From Bacillota bacterium (GTDB lineage: Bacteria; Bacillota; Clostridia; Acetivibrionales; DSM-1351), in assembly GCA_023397905.1 (NCBI GenBank), contig JAEWSZ010000108.1:1-51312 (forward strand): 51,312 nucleotides of DNA, given 5' to 3'. This document shows positions 26,530-34,922 of this stretch, piece after piece; the stretch's first letter is position 1; each line of letters begins with the position of its first letter. The position numbers and the translations under genes were made by a program. Under the pieces are notes generated by a model. The model worked only from the letters and a program-made list of their open reading frames with translations, had not been told where the DNA came from and ran no database searches.

Positions 26530-27069
26530 CTATCTCTTTTTTATCTGTATCTTGCTGACCATCAGATAGGATAACAAAATGACAGTTATAGCGCAGACGA
26601 TCATATTGACGTTATTGTAGCTGCCACGTATCTGTGCAAAGCTGTTATATAAATTGACAATGGAAAGAAAGGCCCCTGCAATGGTTATGGGGACGCCTGA
26701 AAATACATTGTTGAAAGTGGTGACATTATACCTGGCCAATCTGTATGCTCCTGCGATGGGAAATATTATTGTAAGGATATATCCTATTATCCCAAAGTGG
26801 AAAAAGTTGATTTTCCATGCGATTATTATGGGAGCCACGCCGAAGGAGATCAAGTCGGACAGTGAATCCAGCTCCTTGCCAAGTTCGCTGGTGCTGTCCA
26901 GCATCCTTGCTACCTTTCCGTCAAACCTGTCGCTTAATGCGGCAACCATAACCAGCAATGACGCCTGGATCAATTCATCCTCTATTGAAAAAAGTAATGC
27001 AATAACTCCAAGCGATAAATTGATGAAGGTCAAAAGATTAGGTAACGAATGCTTAATTCTATTTTTCAA
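26530..27069 (-). CDS. pssA: CDP-diacylglycerol-serine O-phosphatidyltransferase
   Basis: A 179-aa integral membrane CDP-alcohol phosphatidyltransferase. The catalytic motif D..DG..AR........G...D...D reads SDRFDGKVARMLDS, then GKELDSLSD. Six or so hydrophobic helices follow. The size and the N-terminal LPNLLTFINLSLG fit phosphatidylserine synthase, the first step to phosphatidylethanolamine. I start at TTG 27069, because the Shine-Dalgarno GAGGGTG covers the only alternative start, a GTG at 27078. One of only two minus-strand genes right of the origin. Confidence 0.85.
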   Translation of the reverse strand: MKNRIKHSLPNLLTFINLSLGVIALLFSIEDELIQASLLVMVAALSDRFDGKVARMLDSTSELGKELDSLSDLISFGVAPIIIAWKINFFHFGIIGYILTIIFPIAGAYRLARYNVTTFNNVFSGVPITIAGAFLSIVNLYNSFAQIRGSYNNVNMIVCAITVILLSYLMVSKIQIKKR

Positions 27070-27259
27070 TGAAGTCACCCTCTACTTCCAAATAAAATAA
27101 ATTACGGCAAAACAATTTTTTCTAAAATATATTAATAATAAAAGTAAATAATTTATACTATATTATTTGTGTCTATTATAGATTATAATTAATAATGTTA
27201 AATTTAACAAGTGAATATGCCCGCAATATAAATAACGTGCATATGAGAAAAGGGTATTT

Positions 27260-27949
27260 ATGCTGAAAAAGATAAATTGGAAAGTGCTTGTTGTCTCCGG
27301 ATGCATTATTTTATTTTTTGCATATATATTCAAATTTTACAATCACACCATAAGGAAAATAAATCTGGGAGCACTGGAAAGTTACATTAACTCCTTTGGA
27401 CAGTGGTCAATATTGGCCTTTCTTGTTATTTCCACAATAAGGCCTCTTGCGGTATTCATTCCAGTCACCATATTGACTCTTGTGGCAGGGCGGCTGTACG
27501 GTCCCATATACGGAGCTGTTCTGGCCATGCTTTCTACAGTGATTTCCTCAAGCGTGGCCTTTTTTATAAGCAGGAAATTAGGAAAATCCTTTGTGGAGAA
27601 GATAATCAGGAAAAGGGCGGAAAAAATAAATCTGAATATTGAAAAAAGCGGATTTAAAATTATTTTTGTTATGCGCATATCGGGGGTGTTCCCTCTTGAT
27701 ATTGTCAGCTATGCTGCTGGCATGACCAAGGTAAAGTACAGGGATTTTATCCTGGCGACCATTCTGGGCTCCATGCTTGAAACCATTTCCATCGCGTTTA
27801 TGGGACATCATATAAATAAGCCGCTTTCACCCGGTTTTATTTTATCGTTGATTCTGGTCATAGTTACGGCAGGTGTCCCGCTTATATATAATAAAATCAA
27901 GGCCGGAAAGAAAAGCGTAGTCATATCAAAGGACAATCATAAAAAATAG
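27260..27949 (+). CDS. TVP38/TMEM64 family membrane protein
   Basis: A 229-aa protein with about six hydrophobic segments of the DedA/VTT (SNARE-associated) superfamily. Signature parts are RPLAVFIPVTILTLVAGRLYG and RISGVFPLDIVSYAAGMTKV. Relatives act in lipid scrambling or membrane homeostasis; the substrate here is unknown. AAAGGG lies 7 nt before the ATG. It is divergent from pssA, with a 190-bp AT-rich intergenic region that would hold both promoters. Confidence 0.82.
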   Translation: MLKKINWKVLVVSGCIILFFAYIFKFYNHTIRKINLGALESYINSFGQWSILAFLVISTIRPLAVFIPVTILTLVAGRLYGPIYGAVLAMLSTVISSSVAFFISRKLGKSFVEKIIRKRAEKINLNIEKSGFKIIFVMRISGVFPLDIVSYAAGMTKVKYRDFILATILGSMLETISIAFMGHHINKPLSPGFILSLILVIVTAGVPLIYNKIKAGKKSVVISKDNHKK

Positions 27950-27970
27950 AATAAGAGGATGTAATAAAGG

Positions 27971-28066
27971 TTGAAAGAAGCTTTAAAAAATTGTAAAGGG
28001 GGACCGAGTCCATGCCAAACTTTCATGATGTTTTGTGAGAGATGCGGGGCATGGGCATATATATGA
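27971..28066 (+). CDS. 31-aa Cys-rich small ORF coupled to the HAD gene
   Basis: A TTG-started ORF of 31 codons. It has four Cys as CKGGPSPC and CERCG, suggesting a metal-binding knuckle. Its stop codon overlaps the next gene's start in the sequence ATGA (28063-28066), the usual sign of translational coupling. Its Shine-Dalgarno is weak (AAAGG directly before TTG; AGAGGA 10-15 nt upstream). I recognise no family. It may be a small protein or merely a leader that sets translation of the HAD gene. Confidence 0.4.
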   Translation: MKEALKNCKGGPSPCQTFMMFCERCGAWAYI

Positions 28067-28701
28067 ATAAATTAAAATATGTATTTTTTGATCTGGACGG
28101 AACATTAATAGATACCATTCCATTGATTTTGGAGTCCTTTAATTACACCTTTATGCATCATTTCGGAGAAACAAGGCCGGAGGAAGAGACTATAAGCTAT
28201 ATAGGCATGCCTCTCATGAGCCATTTTAAAGCCATTTATCCCGGAAGGGAAGATGAACTGGCCAGAACCTACAGAGAATATAATGAAAGAAAGCATGACA
28301 ACTGTATCGCAATTTTTTTGGGAATCCATGAGCTCATAAAGAATTTGTACGAGCAGGGAATTGTGCTGGGCGTGGTTACGTCAAAGAGAAGAGAACTGGC
28401 TGTGAGAGGATTGAAGCTGTTTAATTTATACGATTATTTTCTCTTTGTAAACGGCTCCGAAGCATCTGAAAAACACAAGCCCGACGGAGAGCCTCTCATA
28501 AACGCAATGAAAACGGCGGAAGCAGGAAATAAGGATGAGGTCCTCTACGTGGGAGACAGTCCTCTGGATATACTTTGCGCCAGGAACGCCGGCGTTAAAA
28601 GCGCGGCGGTGGCGTGGACATACAGCCCGAGAATTGAGCTTGAAAAAGTGGAACCCGACTTTTTCCTGGAAAAGCCTGCCGACCTGCTCAGATATTTGTA
28701 A
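28063..28701 (+). CDS. HAD hydrolase, PpaX/phosphoglycolate phosphatase-like
   Basis: A 212-aa HAD-superfamily phosphatase. Motif I is FFDLDGTLIDT, motif II is VTSKRRE, the motif III Lys lies in EKHKPDGEP, and motif IV is YVGDSPLDILCARNAG. The helical cap between motifs I and II resembles PpaX (pyrophosphatase) and Gph. I start at ATG 28063, which overlaps the stop of the 31-aa ORF; an ATG at 28042 would add seven residues and has no better ribosome binding site. The physiological substrate cannot be read from sequence. Confidence 0.85.
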   Translation: MNKLKYVFFDLDGTLIDTIPLILESFNYTFMHHFGETRPEEETISYIGMPLMSHFKAIYPGREDELARTYREYNERKHDNCIAIFLGIHELIKNLYEQGIVLGVVTSKRRELAVRGLKLFNLYDYFLFVNGSEASEKHKPDGEPLINAMKTAEAGNKDEVLYVGDSPLDILCARNAGVKSAAVAWTYSPRIELEKVEPDFFLEKPADLLRYL

Positions 28702-28777
28702 GCGGAATATATAAAAAGGATCTGCACATAATAAAAAAATAGTTTATAGAATAAATCACCAAGCAGGAGAGATCTCA

Positions 28778-29308
28778 TTGGCAAGAACGGTTGTAGCTAT
28801 TTTTGATGTATATGCAAATGCGGAAAAGGCCGCCTATGAAGTGCGGGACAGGGGACTCAGGACGGACAATATATCCATTATTGCAAGGGACAACGGGAAC
28901 AAGGCGTATTACAGACCCGACGACAAATCCGGACTGCTGTATATTGCCGGATATACCTCCCACCCCCTCAAAGTCAGCAAAAGACAAAGAATATCCGACG
29001 GCATAATTACCGGAGGTATCTTTGGAGGAGTCATTGGGATCGTTGCTGGCGCGGTGCGCATGTTTGTGCCAAGGCTTGGATTAATTGCCGCGGGAGGGCC
29101 CGTATCGGGATTGCTGGCGGGATTTCTTCTGGGAGGTATCATAGGGGGGCTTATGGATATAAGGATTCCCAGGACCAGGATGAAGGAATATGAGGAGCTT
29201 ATTACGCGCGGAAATATAATAGTCAGCATGAAAGTGGATGAGGAGCGGATGGATGCCATAATTGACGTAATTAAAGAAAACGGGGCGTTACTGGTGGAGA
29301 AATATTAA
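28778..29308 (+). CDS. YflT-like (general stress protein 17M) membrane protein
   Basis: A 176-aa protein. The N-terminal ~60 residues (VVAIFDVYANAEKAAYEVRD, then ISIIARDNG) resemble the heat-induced YflT/GSP17M domain. A Gly-rich double hydrophobic segment follows (~residues 75-125), and the C-terminal part resembles the same alpha/beta fold (GNIIVSMKVDEERMDAIIDV). The start is TTG at 28778 with AGGAGAG upstream. Its function is unknown; a stress or envelope role is suggested by relatives. Confidence 0.65.
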   Translation: MARTVVAIFDVYANAEKAAYEVRDRGLRTDNISIIARDNGNKAYYRPDDKSGLLYIAGYTSHPLKVSKRQRISDGIITGGIFGGVIGIVAGAVRMFVPRLGLIAAGGPVSGLLAGFLLGGIIGGLMDIRIPRTRMKEYEELITRGNIIVSMKVDEERMDAIIDVIKENGALLVEKY

Positions 29309-29413
29309 AAAATACCGGATGCCCATAAAAAAATCAGGTAATATTTCCATAAATGTATAATATTATAATATAGGGGCCATCATTTATATACCATATATAT
29401 AAAGGAGACACTT

Positions 29414-29668
29414 ATGGAAATATCTTTGAATAATTCATTGAATAAAGTGGTTACTGCAGCCGAGAAAAAGGTTCTGGCTGACGAGAAGGCCAGCCTGCTG
29501 ATGGAAATCAGACAGGTAAAAAACGATTTGCAGCATGCCTACAGCAATTTTGATTATTTTGCCGATTCCTTGATGGTTGATTACTATACATATCAAATCA
29601 AGGCCTATGAAGCAAAATTTGAGTTTCTGCTCAAAAAGGCCAAAGAATTGAATGTATGTGAGATCTGA
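29414..29668 (+). CDS. DUF2508 (YaaL family) protein
   Basis: An 84-aa helical protein of the YaaL/DUF2508 family, with a central DLQHAYSNFDYFADSLMVDYY. In Bacillus yaaL is likewise followed by bofA. AAGGAG lies 9-10 nt before the ATG. No biochemical role is known. Confidence 0.8.
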   Translation: MEISLNNSLNKVVTAAEKKVLADEKASLLMEIRQVKNDLQHAYSNFDYFADSLMVDYYTYQIKAYEAKFEFLLKKAKELNVCEI

Positions 29669-29812
29669 TCCTATCAAACCTATTACTTCAAATCATAAGA
29701 AATCCATATAAACACATAAATAAAAGAATATTTTTTTCACCTTAAAAATATATTTATAAAGAGGACAAACATTGTGCTTTGCTACTTTTAGTCCGGCATA
29801 AGGGGTGAAAAA

Positions 29813-30004
29813 ATGAACATATTCAAAATTGCCAAAAGATTTTTGATCAATACGGTGCTCGGAGCTGTTTTGCTGGCTGTAATAAATTTTGCTGGGATAT
29901 ACTTCAGTTTCAATATAGCTTTAAATATATATTCTGCATTGATAATAGGTATTTTGGGAGTCCCGGGGCTTATACTGCTGATATTTTTAAAATACATGGT
30001 TTAA
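29813..30004 (+). CDS. bofA: BofA-like pro-sigma-K processing inhibitor
   Basis: A 63-aa hydrophobic protein with two transmembrane segments and the BofA C-terminal pattern LNIYSALIIGILGVPGLILL. In Bacillus BofA holds the SpoIVFB protease inactive until pro-sigma-K is to be cleaved. GGGGTG lies 8 nt before the ATG. It follows DUF2508 as in Bacillus. Confidence 0.85.
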   Translation: MNIFKIAKRFLINTVLGAVLLAVINFAGIYFSFNIALNIYSALIIGILGVPGLILLIFLKYMV

Positions 30005-30144
30005 TGCGGGATCAGACTTGTGTGTGTTCACCGATGTCCCCCGCATATGGAAAAGCCGCAAGTGGCTTTTGCCGGTGCCGCTATTATAATATTCGGAAGT
30101 AGTACTCGCTGCTGTGAGTAATCATGGGCAGGAGTACTATTTTT
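30004..30144 (+). ncRNA. structured 3' region ending in a terminator
   Basis: Directly after the bofA stop lie three consecutive stems. They are ATGCGGG/CCCGCAT (30004-30010 with 30040-30046), AAAAGCC/GGCTTTT (30051-30057 with 30064-30070), and TAGTACTC/GAGTACTA (30100-30107 with 30132-30139) followed by five T. The last is a good terminator. The whole could be a long structured bofA 3' UTR or a small RNA. I know no matching family. Confidence 0.45.
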
Positions 30145-30269
30145 ATATATGAAAGGATTTAGTGCCGGCGGCTTTTGCGCAATTTTGCAAAATAGTTACA
30201 TGTTTGTATACAAAGAACAATTGAACATTACAAAAATACAGATTTTATGCCAGTTTACACTTACTTCGC

Positions 30270-30298
30270 TTGACAATAAATTATCAAGCATATATACT
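30270..30298 (+). promoter_or_regulatory. PFOR operon promoter
   Basis: TTGACA (30270-30275), a 17-nt spacer and TATACT (30293-30298). It gives a leader of about 145 nt before porG. Confidence 0.8.
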
Positions 30299-30305
30299 TT
30301 TAATA

Positions 30306-30388
30306 GGTCAATTTCTGTTATTACATAAAAATAGACCTAGGACAAGTTTAATTTTTAAGTCAATCAGGATTCCGGTCATGATTGACTT
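30306..30388 (+). promoter_or_regulatory. two-hairpin leader of the PFOR operon
   Basis: The leader has a TAGGTC/GACCTA stem (about 30306-30341) and a perfect 10-bp stem AAGTCAATCA/TGATTGACTT with a 12-nt loop (about 30357-30388). A T-rich stretch without a clean U-tract follows. Attenuation, protein binding or mRNA stabilisation is possible. No known riboswitch pattern fits. Confidence 0.45.
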
Positions 30389-30449
30389 TGTTAGGACTGT
30401 CTTTTAGTTATCAAATTGTAAAATTAAAATAAAGAGGAGGGTTTGCCAA

Positions 30450-31028
30450 ATGGGCAAGGTTGTTGAAATCAGATGGCATGGACGTGGTGGTCAAGGCGCA
30501 AAAACAGCATCATTATTGCTGGCGGATGCAGCGTTCAATACCGGTAAATACATTCAGGGTTTTCCTGAATACGGCCCAGAAAGAATGGGTGCTCCAATTA
30601 CCGCTTATAACAGAATAAGCGATGATAGACTCTCAATTCACTGTAACATTTATGAGCCAGATTATGTTGTTGTAGTTGACGATACGCTACTTCAGGCAGT
30701 TGATGTTACCTCTGGATTAAAGGAAACAGGAGCAATTATTATTAATACTACTAAGTCTCCGGAAGAGATGAAGCCTCTATTGAAGGGTTACAAAGGTAAG
30801 GTTTGCACAATTGATGCGAGAACTATTTCCATTGATACCCTGGGCAAGTACTTCCCTAACACTCCAATGCTTGGCGCAGTAGTTAAAGTAAGCGGTGTTA
30901 TGGGTGAAAAAGAATTCCTGGACGACATGGTTGGTTCCTTCAAACATAAATTTGCAAAGAAACCTGAAGTTATAGACGGTAATATAAAAGCAATTGAAAG
31001 AGCTATGCAGGAGGTGAAAGGGCTATGA
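30450..31028 (+). CDS. porG: pyruvate:ferredoxin oxidoreductase, gamma subunit
   Basis: A 192-aa gamma subunit of a four-subunit 2-oxoacid:ferredoxin oxidoreductase. The family motifs WHGRGGQGAKTASLLLADA and FPEYGPERMGAPITAY are present. The enzyme converts pyruvate plus CoA to acetyl-CoA, CO2 and reduced ferredoxin, central to clostridial energy metabolism. GAGGAGG precedes the ATG. porD overlaps its end by 4 bases. Confidence 0.93.
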   Translation: MGKVVEIRWHGRGGQGAKTASLLLADAAFNTGKYIQGFPEYGPERMGAPITAYNRISDDRLSIHCNIYEPDYVVVVDDTLLQAVDVTSGLKETGAIIINTTKSPEEMKPLLKGYKGKVCTIDARTISIDTLGKYFPNTPMLGAVVKVSGVMGEKEFLDDMVGSFKHKFAKKPEVIDGNIKAIERAMQEVKGL

Positions 31029-31333
31029 GCAACAAAGAATTGAAAACAGTTTCTGCCGACGTTAACTGGAAAGAAATCACTAAAGGCGGAAATATTTCCT
31101 GGGCAGGTAACGCGGAGCTTTTCAAAACAGGCGACTGGCGTTCAATGAAGCCTGTATGGCTGGAGGAAAAGTGCAAGCAATGCTTATTGTGCTATCCTGT
31201 ATGTCCTGACACTTCAATATTGGTTAATGCTGAAGGCAAGAGAGTGGATTTTGATTATGATCACTGCAAGGGTTGTGGCGTTTGTGTAAAGGTTTGCCCT
31301 TTCAAAGCCATTGACTTTGTGGAAGAAAAGTAA
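31025..31333 (+). CDS. porD: pyruvate:ferredoxin oxidoreductase, delta (ferredoxin) subunit
   Basis: A 102-aa ferredoxin-like subunit with two [4Fe-4S] motifs, CKQCLLCYPVCP and CKGCGVCVKVCP, carrying electrons from the TPP/iron-sulfur core to external ferredoxin. Its ATG overlaps the porG stop (ATGA), and an AGGAGG site lies within the end of porG. Confidence 0.95.
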   Translation: MSNKELKTVSADVNWKEITKGGNISWAGNAELFKTGDWRSMKPVWLEEKCKQCLLCYPVCPDTSILVNAEGKRVDFDYDHCKGCGVCVKVCPFKAIDFVEEK

Positions 31334-31349
31334 GGAGGGAAAATTCAAA

Positions 31350-32534
31350 ATGGCTATCAGAGAAAGATTAAGTGGTAACGAAGCTATGGCTGTTGCCATG
31401 AGGCAGATAAATCCGGATGTAGTTGCGGCTTTCCCAATAACTCCATCAACAGAAGTTCCACAATACTTCTCAACATTTGTTGCAAACGGTCAGGTTGATA
31501 CCGAGTTTGTAGCTGTTGAGTCGGAGCACAGCGCAATGTCCGCATGTATAGGCGCTCAGGCCGCAGGAGGAAGAGCGATGACCGCTACTTCTGCAAACGG
31601 ACTTGCTCTTATGTGGGAATGTCTATATATAGCTGCATGTTCAAGACTTCCAATTGTTTTGGCATGTGTTAACAGAACATTATCAGGACCTTTGAACATA
31701 CATAACGATCACAGTGATTCAATGGGTGCAAGAGATTCGGGCTGGATTCAGATATATTCGGAAAACTGCCAGGAAGCATATGACAATTTATTAATGGCTA
31801 ACAGAATCGGCGAGCATCCTGACGTTCTCCTCCCGGTAATGGTTTGCCAGGACGGATTTATTACTTCACACGCTATAGAAAATCTGGATTTGGTTGAAGA
31901 CGAAAAGGTTAAGGCATTTGTCGGAGAATACAAACCGGAAGAATATCTTTTAAACAGAGACAATCCAATAGCAGTTGGACCTCTGGATCACTTCACCCAC
32001 TGTTTTGAACACAAGAGACAGCAGGCTCAGGCTATAATGGACGCCAAGAAGGTTGTTCTTGAAGTGTCGGCTGAATTTGCGAAATTGACAGGCAGAAGCT
32101 ACGGCCTGTTTGAAGAATATAATGCTGAGGGTGCTGAAGCATGCGTTGTCCTGTTGAATTCAACAGCAGGTACGGCTAAATATGTTGCAGATCAGTACAA
32201 AGCTAAAGGTAAAAAGATTGCAGTAATAAAGCCAAGATTGTACAGACCTTTCCCTGTTGATGAGATCGCAGGAGTATTGGCAAAGTACAAGGCTATTGCA
32301 ATAATGGACAAGGCAGAAAGCTTCAACGCCGCAGGCGGTCCGTTATTTACCGATGTTACCAGCGCACTGTATGCCAAGGGAGTATTTGCACCCAAGGTTA
32401 TAAACTATATCTACGGTCTGGGCGGAAGAGATGTTAAGACCAACGATATTGAAGTAGTATTTAATAAAACATTGGAAATTGCTGCTACAGGTAAAGTTGA
32501 TTCAGTTTACAACTACCTTGGCGTAAGAGAATAG
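31350..32534 (+). CDS. porA: pyruvate:ferredoxin oxidoreductase, alpha subunit
   Basis: A 394-aa alpha subunit, with the pyrimidine-binding N-terminal motif AFPITPSTEVPQYF and the conserved VESEHSAMSACIGAQAAGGR. I start at ATG 31350, preceded by GGAGGG and giving the family-typical MAIRERLSGNEA. An upstream in-frame extension would overlap porD. Codon use is even and highly biased across the operon, suggesting strong expression. Confidence 0.94.
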   Translation: MAIRERLSGNEAMAVAMRQINPDVVAAFPITPSTEVPQYFSTFVANGQVDTEFVAVESEHSAMSACIGAQAAGGRAMTATSANGLALMWECLYIAACSRLPIVLACVNRTLSGPLNIHNDHSDSMGARDSGWIQIYSENCQEAYDNLLMANRIGEHPDVLLPVMVCQDGFITSHAIENLDLVEDEKVKAFVGEYKPEEYLLNRDNPIAVGPLDHFTHCFEHKRQQAQAIMDAKKVVLEVSAEFAKLTGRSYGLFEEYNAEGAEACVVLLNSTAGTAKYVADQYKAKGKKIAVIKPRLYRPFPVDEIAGVLAKYKAIAIMDKAESFNAAGGPLFTDVTSALYAKGVFAPKVINYIYGLGGRDVKTNDIEVVFNKTLEIAATGKVDSVYNYLGVRE

Positions 32535-32545
32535 GAGGTGCGATA

Positions 32546-33481
32546 ATGGCTTACAATTTAAAGGAAGTTGCTAAGAAGCCCGAGAGGCTTACTGGCGGAC
32601 ACAGAATGTGTGCCGGATGCGGAGCTCCGGTAGTAGTTAGACAGATTTTAAAGGCATTAAAGCCGGAGGATCATGCTGTTATAGGTTCGGCTACAGGATG
32701 TCTGGAAGTTTCCACATTCCTTTATCCATATACTGCATGGACGGATTCATTTATCCATAATGCATTTGAAAACTCGGCCGCATCAGTTTCGGGTGCCGAA
32801 GCTGCATATGTTGCAATGAAAAAGAGGGGAAAGCTCAAGGGCGAGACCAAGTTTATCGCTTTCGGCGGTGACGGCGGAACTTATGATATAGGTCTCCAGT
32901 CTCTTTCAGGAGCTATGGAGAGAGGACATGACATGCTTTATGTCTGCTACGACAACGGAGCATACATGAACACCGGTATCCAGAGATCTTCAGCTACTCC
33001 TAAGTACGCAGATACAACTACTTCACCTGCAGGAAAGGTTATACCCGGAAAGCAGCAGTGGAGAAAGGATCTGACAGGCGTTATGGCCAGCCACAATCTG
33101 CCGTATGTCTGCCAGACAGCTGCCATAGGAAACATGAAGGACCTGTATGAGAAGTCTGAAAAGGCTCTTTACACAAAGGGTGCCGCATTCATGAATGTAT
33201 TGGCTCCATGTCCGAGAGGTTGGATCTACAACACTCCCGATTTGATGGAATTGAACAAGCTGGCTGTTGAAACCTGCTTCTGGCCATTGTATGAAATAAT
33301 AGACGGTAAATACATCGTTAACTACAAGCCAAAGAATAAGCTTCCGGTTGCCGACTTCCTCAAGAAACAGGGAAGATTCAAGCACATCTTCAAGGCTGGA
33401 AACGAGCATATGATAGAAGAAATCCAGAATGAAGTTGACAAGAGATGGGAAGAACTCTTGAAGCTGGCCGGAGAGGCATAA
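32546..33481 (+). CDS. porB: pyruvate:ferredoxin oxidoreductase, beta subunit
   Basis: A 311-aa TPP-binding beta subunit. The iron-sulfur ligand motif MCAGCGAP is at the N-terminus with a further Cys in GSATGCLE. The TPP motif GDGGTYDIGLQSLSGAMERG is followed by CYDNGAYMNTG. GGAGGTG precedes the ATG. It is the last gene of the operon, with a terminator about 100 bp downstream. Confidence 0.95.
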   Translation: MAYNLKEVAKKPERLTGGHRMCAGCGAPVVVRQILKALKPEDHAVIGSATGCLEVSTFLYPYTAWTDSFIHNAFENSAASVSGAEAAYVAMKKRGKLKGETKFIAFGGDGGTYDIGLQSLSGAMERGHDMLYVCYDNGAYMNTGIQRSSATPKYADTTTSPAGKVIPGKQQWRKDLTGVMASHNLPYVCQTAAIGNMKDLYEKSEKALYTKGAAFMNVLAPCPRGWIYNTPDLMELNKLAVETCFWPLYEIIDGKYIVNYKPKNKLPVADFLKKQGRFKHIFKAGNEHMIEEIQNEVDKRWEELLKLAGEA

Positions 33482-33577
33482 CTTTCCGAATGGTGGATTT
33501 TAAAATCCGGGATTGGTAAGTAAGAAGTTTATTAAACGACAAAAGGGACGGCCTTTGTGCCAGCCTGAAATTAAAAA

Positions 33578-33619
33578 GCAGGGAGACGAAGACACAGAGC
33601 TCGTCTCCTTGTTTTTTTA
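33578..33619 (+). terminator. PFOR operon terminator
   Basis: GGAGACGA (33582-33589) pairs with TCGTCTCC (33601-33608), followed by a seven-T run. The rest of 33482-33810 is AT-rich intergenic DNA with no gene. Confidence 0.9.
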
Positions 33620-33810
33620 ATGTAAAAAAAGGATATTACAAAATAATTCAATATATGTAAAATCCAATTATAGCCGGCCCTCCCGTACTAACTTACATCT
33701 TCTATTCTACATGCGTATTTTAAAACATATAATTTAGTAGCAATAAAAGCTGAAATAAAGCCTGTCTTGAGTTCTGTAATTTTTATATGGAAATATCTGT
33801 GGAGGTTAAT

Positions 33811-34794
33811 ATGCATGAATTAGAGAGAGAACTGCAAGAGAATTACGACATTAAAATAAACAGCATCAGCAATTTCAGGGATATGTTTATTGCCACTACG
33901 GATAATGGAAAAAGATTGATCAAAATATCCGGCCTGAAACCCGACAGAATCAATTTTATCGCGGAAGTGAAGGAGTATTTATATAATAACGGCTTTTGCA
34001 ATATAGACAGAAATATATACACAAATAACGGCAGCTCATGCATAACCTACAACGGACAGTCCATATATGTGTGCAATTATGTGGAAGGGCGTGAGTGCAA
34101 TCTTGACAGCAGGGAGGAAAGTATAAAATGTGCAAGGCTGCTGGCAAAAATGCATAGGGCGTCAACAGGATTTATCTGCTCGGAAAGCAGCAGCCCGAGA
34201 AGTGAACTGGGACGGCTGCCGGTCAGCTACAGGAAGAGACTGGATGAGATAAAAAAGCTTAAAAAAAACGCCCAGAAGGGCAGAATGAAATTTGACAATC
34301 TCATGTGTAAATATGTGGACTATTTCTACGAGCTTGGAGAGAAAGCTCTCGGTATGCTTGATACTTCGGATTATTACGATATGGTTGAAGATGCTGAGAA
34401 AAACAGAAACATATCCCATCATGATTTCAATCATCACAACATTTTCTTTCAGAATGAAGATATGTTTTTAATTAATTTTGAATACTGCTGTTACGACCTT
34501 AAGGTGTATGACCTTGTAAACCTGATCCGCAGAAAAATGAGAAAATGTGAGTGGGATATTGACGAAGCGGCCGTCATCCTCAACGAATACAGCAAAATTG
34601 AGTCGCTGGGCGAAAGTGAACTGGATCTGATGAAAATAATGCTCATGTTCCCTCAGAAGTTCTGGAGAGTGGTAAATAAGTACTACAACAGCCGCAAAAG
34701 CTGGTCGGAACAAAACTATGTAAGCAGGCTCCAGGAGGTCATAGATGAAATGCTGTGCCATAAGGACTTTATGGATAGGTTCGGCTCACTTTAA
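33811..34794 (+). CDS. CotS-like spore coat protein with kinase fold
   Basis: A 327-aa protein of the CotS/APH-like fold found in spore coats. The catalytic-loop region reads SHHDFNHHNIFF, close to the HxDxxxxN pattern. The following metal-binding DFD/DFG Asp is Asn (LINFEYCCYDL), so catalysis is doubtful. I start at 33811, where GGAGG lies 6 nt upstream; an in-frame ATG at 33787 has no such site. It stands alone between the PFOR operon and fhs. Spore-coat membership is inferred from the family. Confidence 0.78.
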   Translation: MHELERELQENYDIKINSISNFRDMFIATTDNGKRLIKISGLKPDRINFIAEVKEYLYNNGFCNIDRNIYTNNGSSCITYNGQSIYVCNYVEGRECNLDSREESIKCARLLAKMHRASTGFICSESSSPRSELGRLPVSYRKRLDEIKKLKKNAQKGRMKFDNLMCKYVDYFYELGEKALGMLDTSDYYDMVEDAEKNRNISHHDFNHHNIFFQNEDMFLINFEYCCYDLKVYDLVNLIRRKMRKCEWDIDEAAVILNEYSKIESLGESELDLMKIMLMFPQKFWRVVNKYYNSRKSWSEQNYVSRLQEVIDEMLCHKDFMDRFGSL

Positions 34795-34865
34795 AATAAA
34801 ACATTACCGGCGGCCGGCTTGAAAATTTATTTTTTCTGCCGGGTCATAAATTTTTCCGCTTTGCC

Positions 34866-34901
34866 AAAAAAACAGACCGATCTTATGACCGGTCTGTTTT
34901 T
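34866..34901. terminator. bidirectional terminator between cotS-like and fhs
   Basis: AAAAACAGACCG pairs with CGGTCTGTTTTT (34866-34879 with 34890-34901), giving a T-run on both strands. It can end fhs on the minus strand and the cotS-like gene on the plus strand. Confidence 0.9.
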
Positions 34902-34922
34902 GAGTTAATATGATTTATAAAT

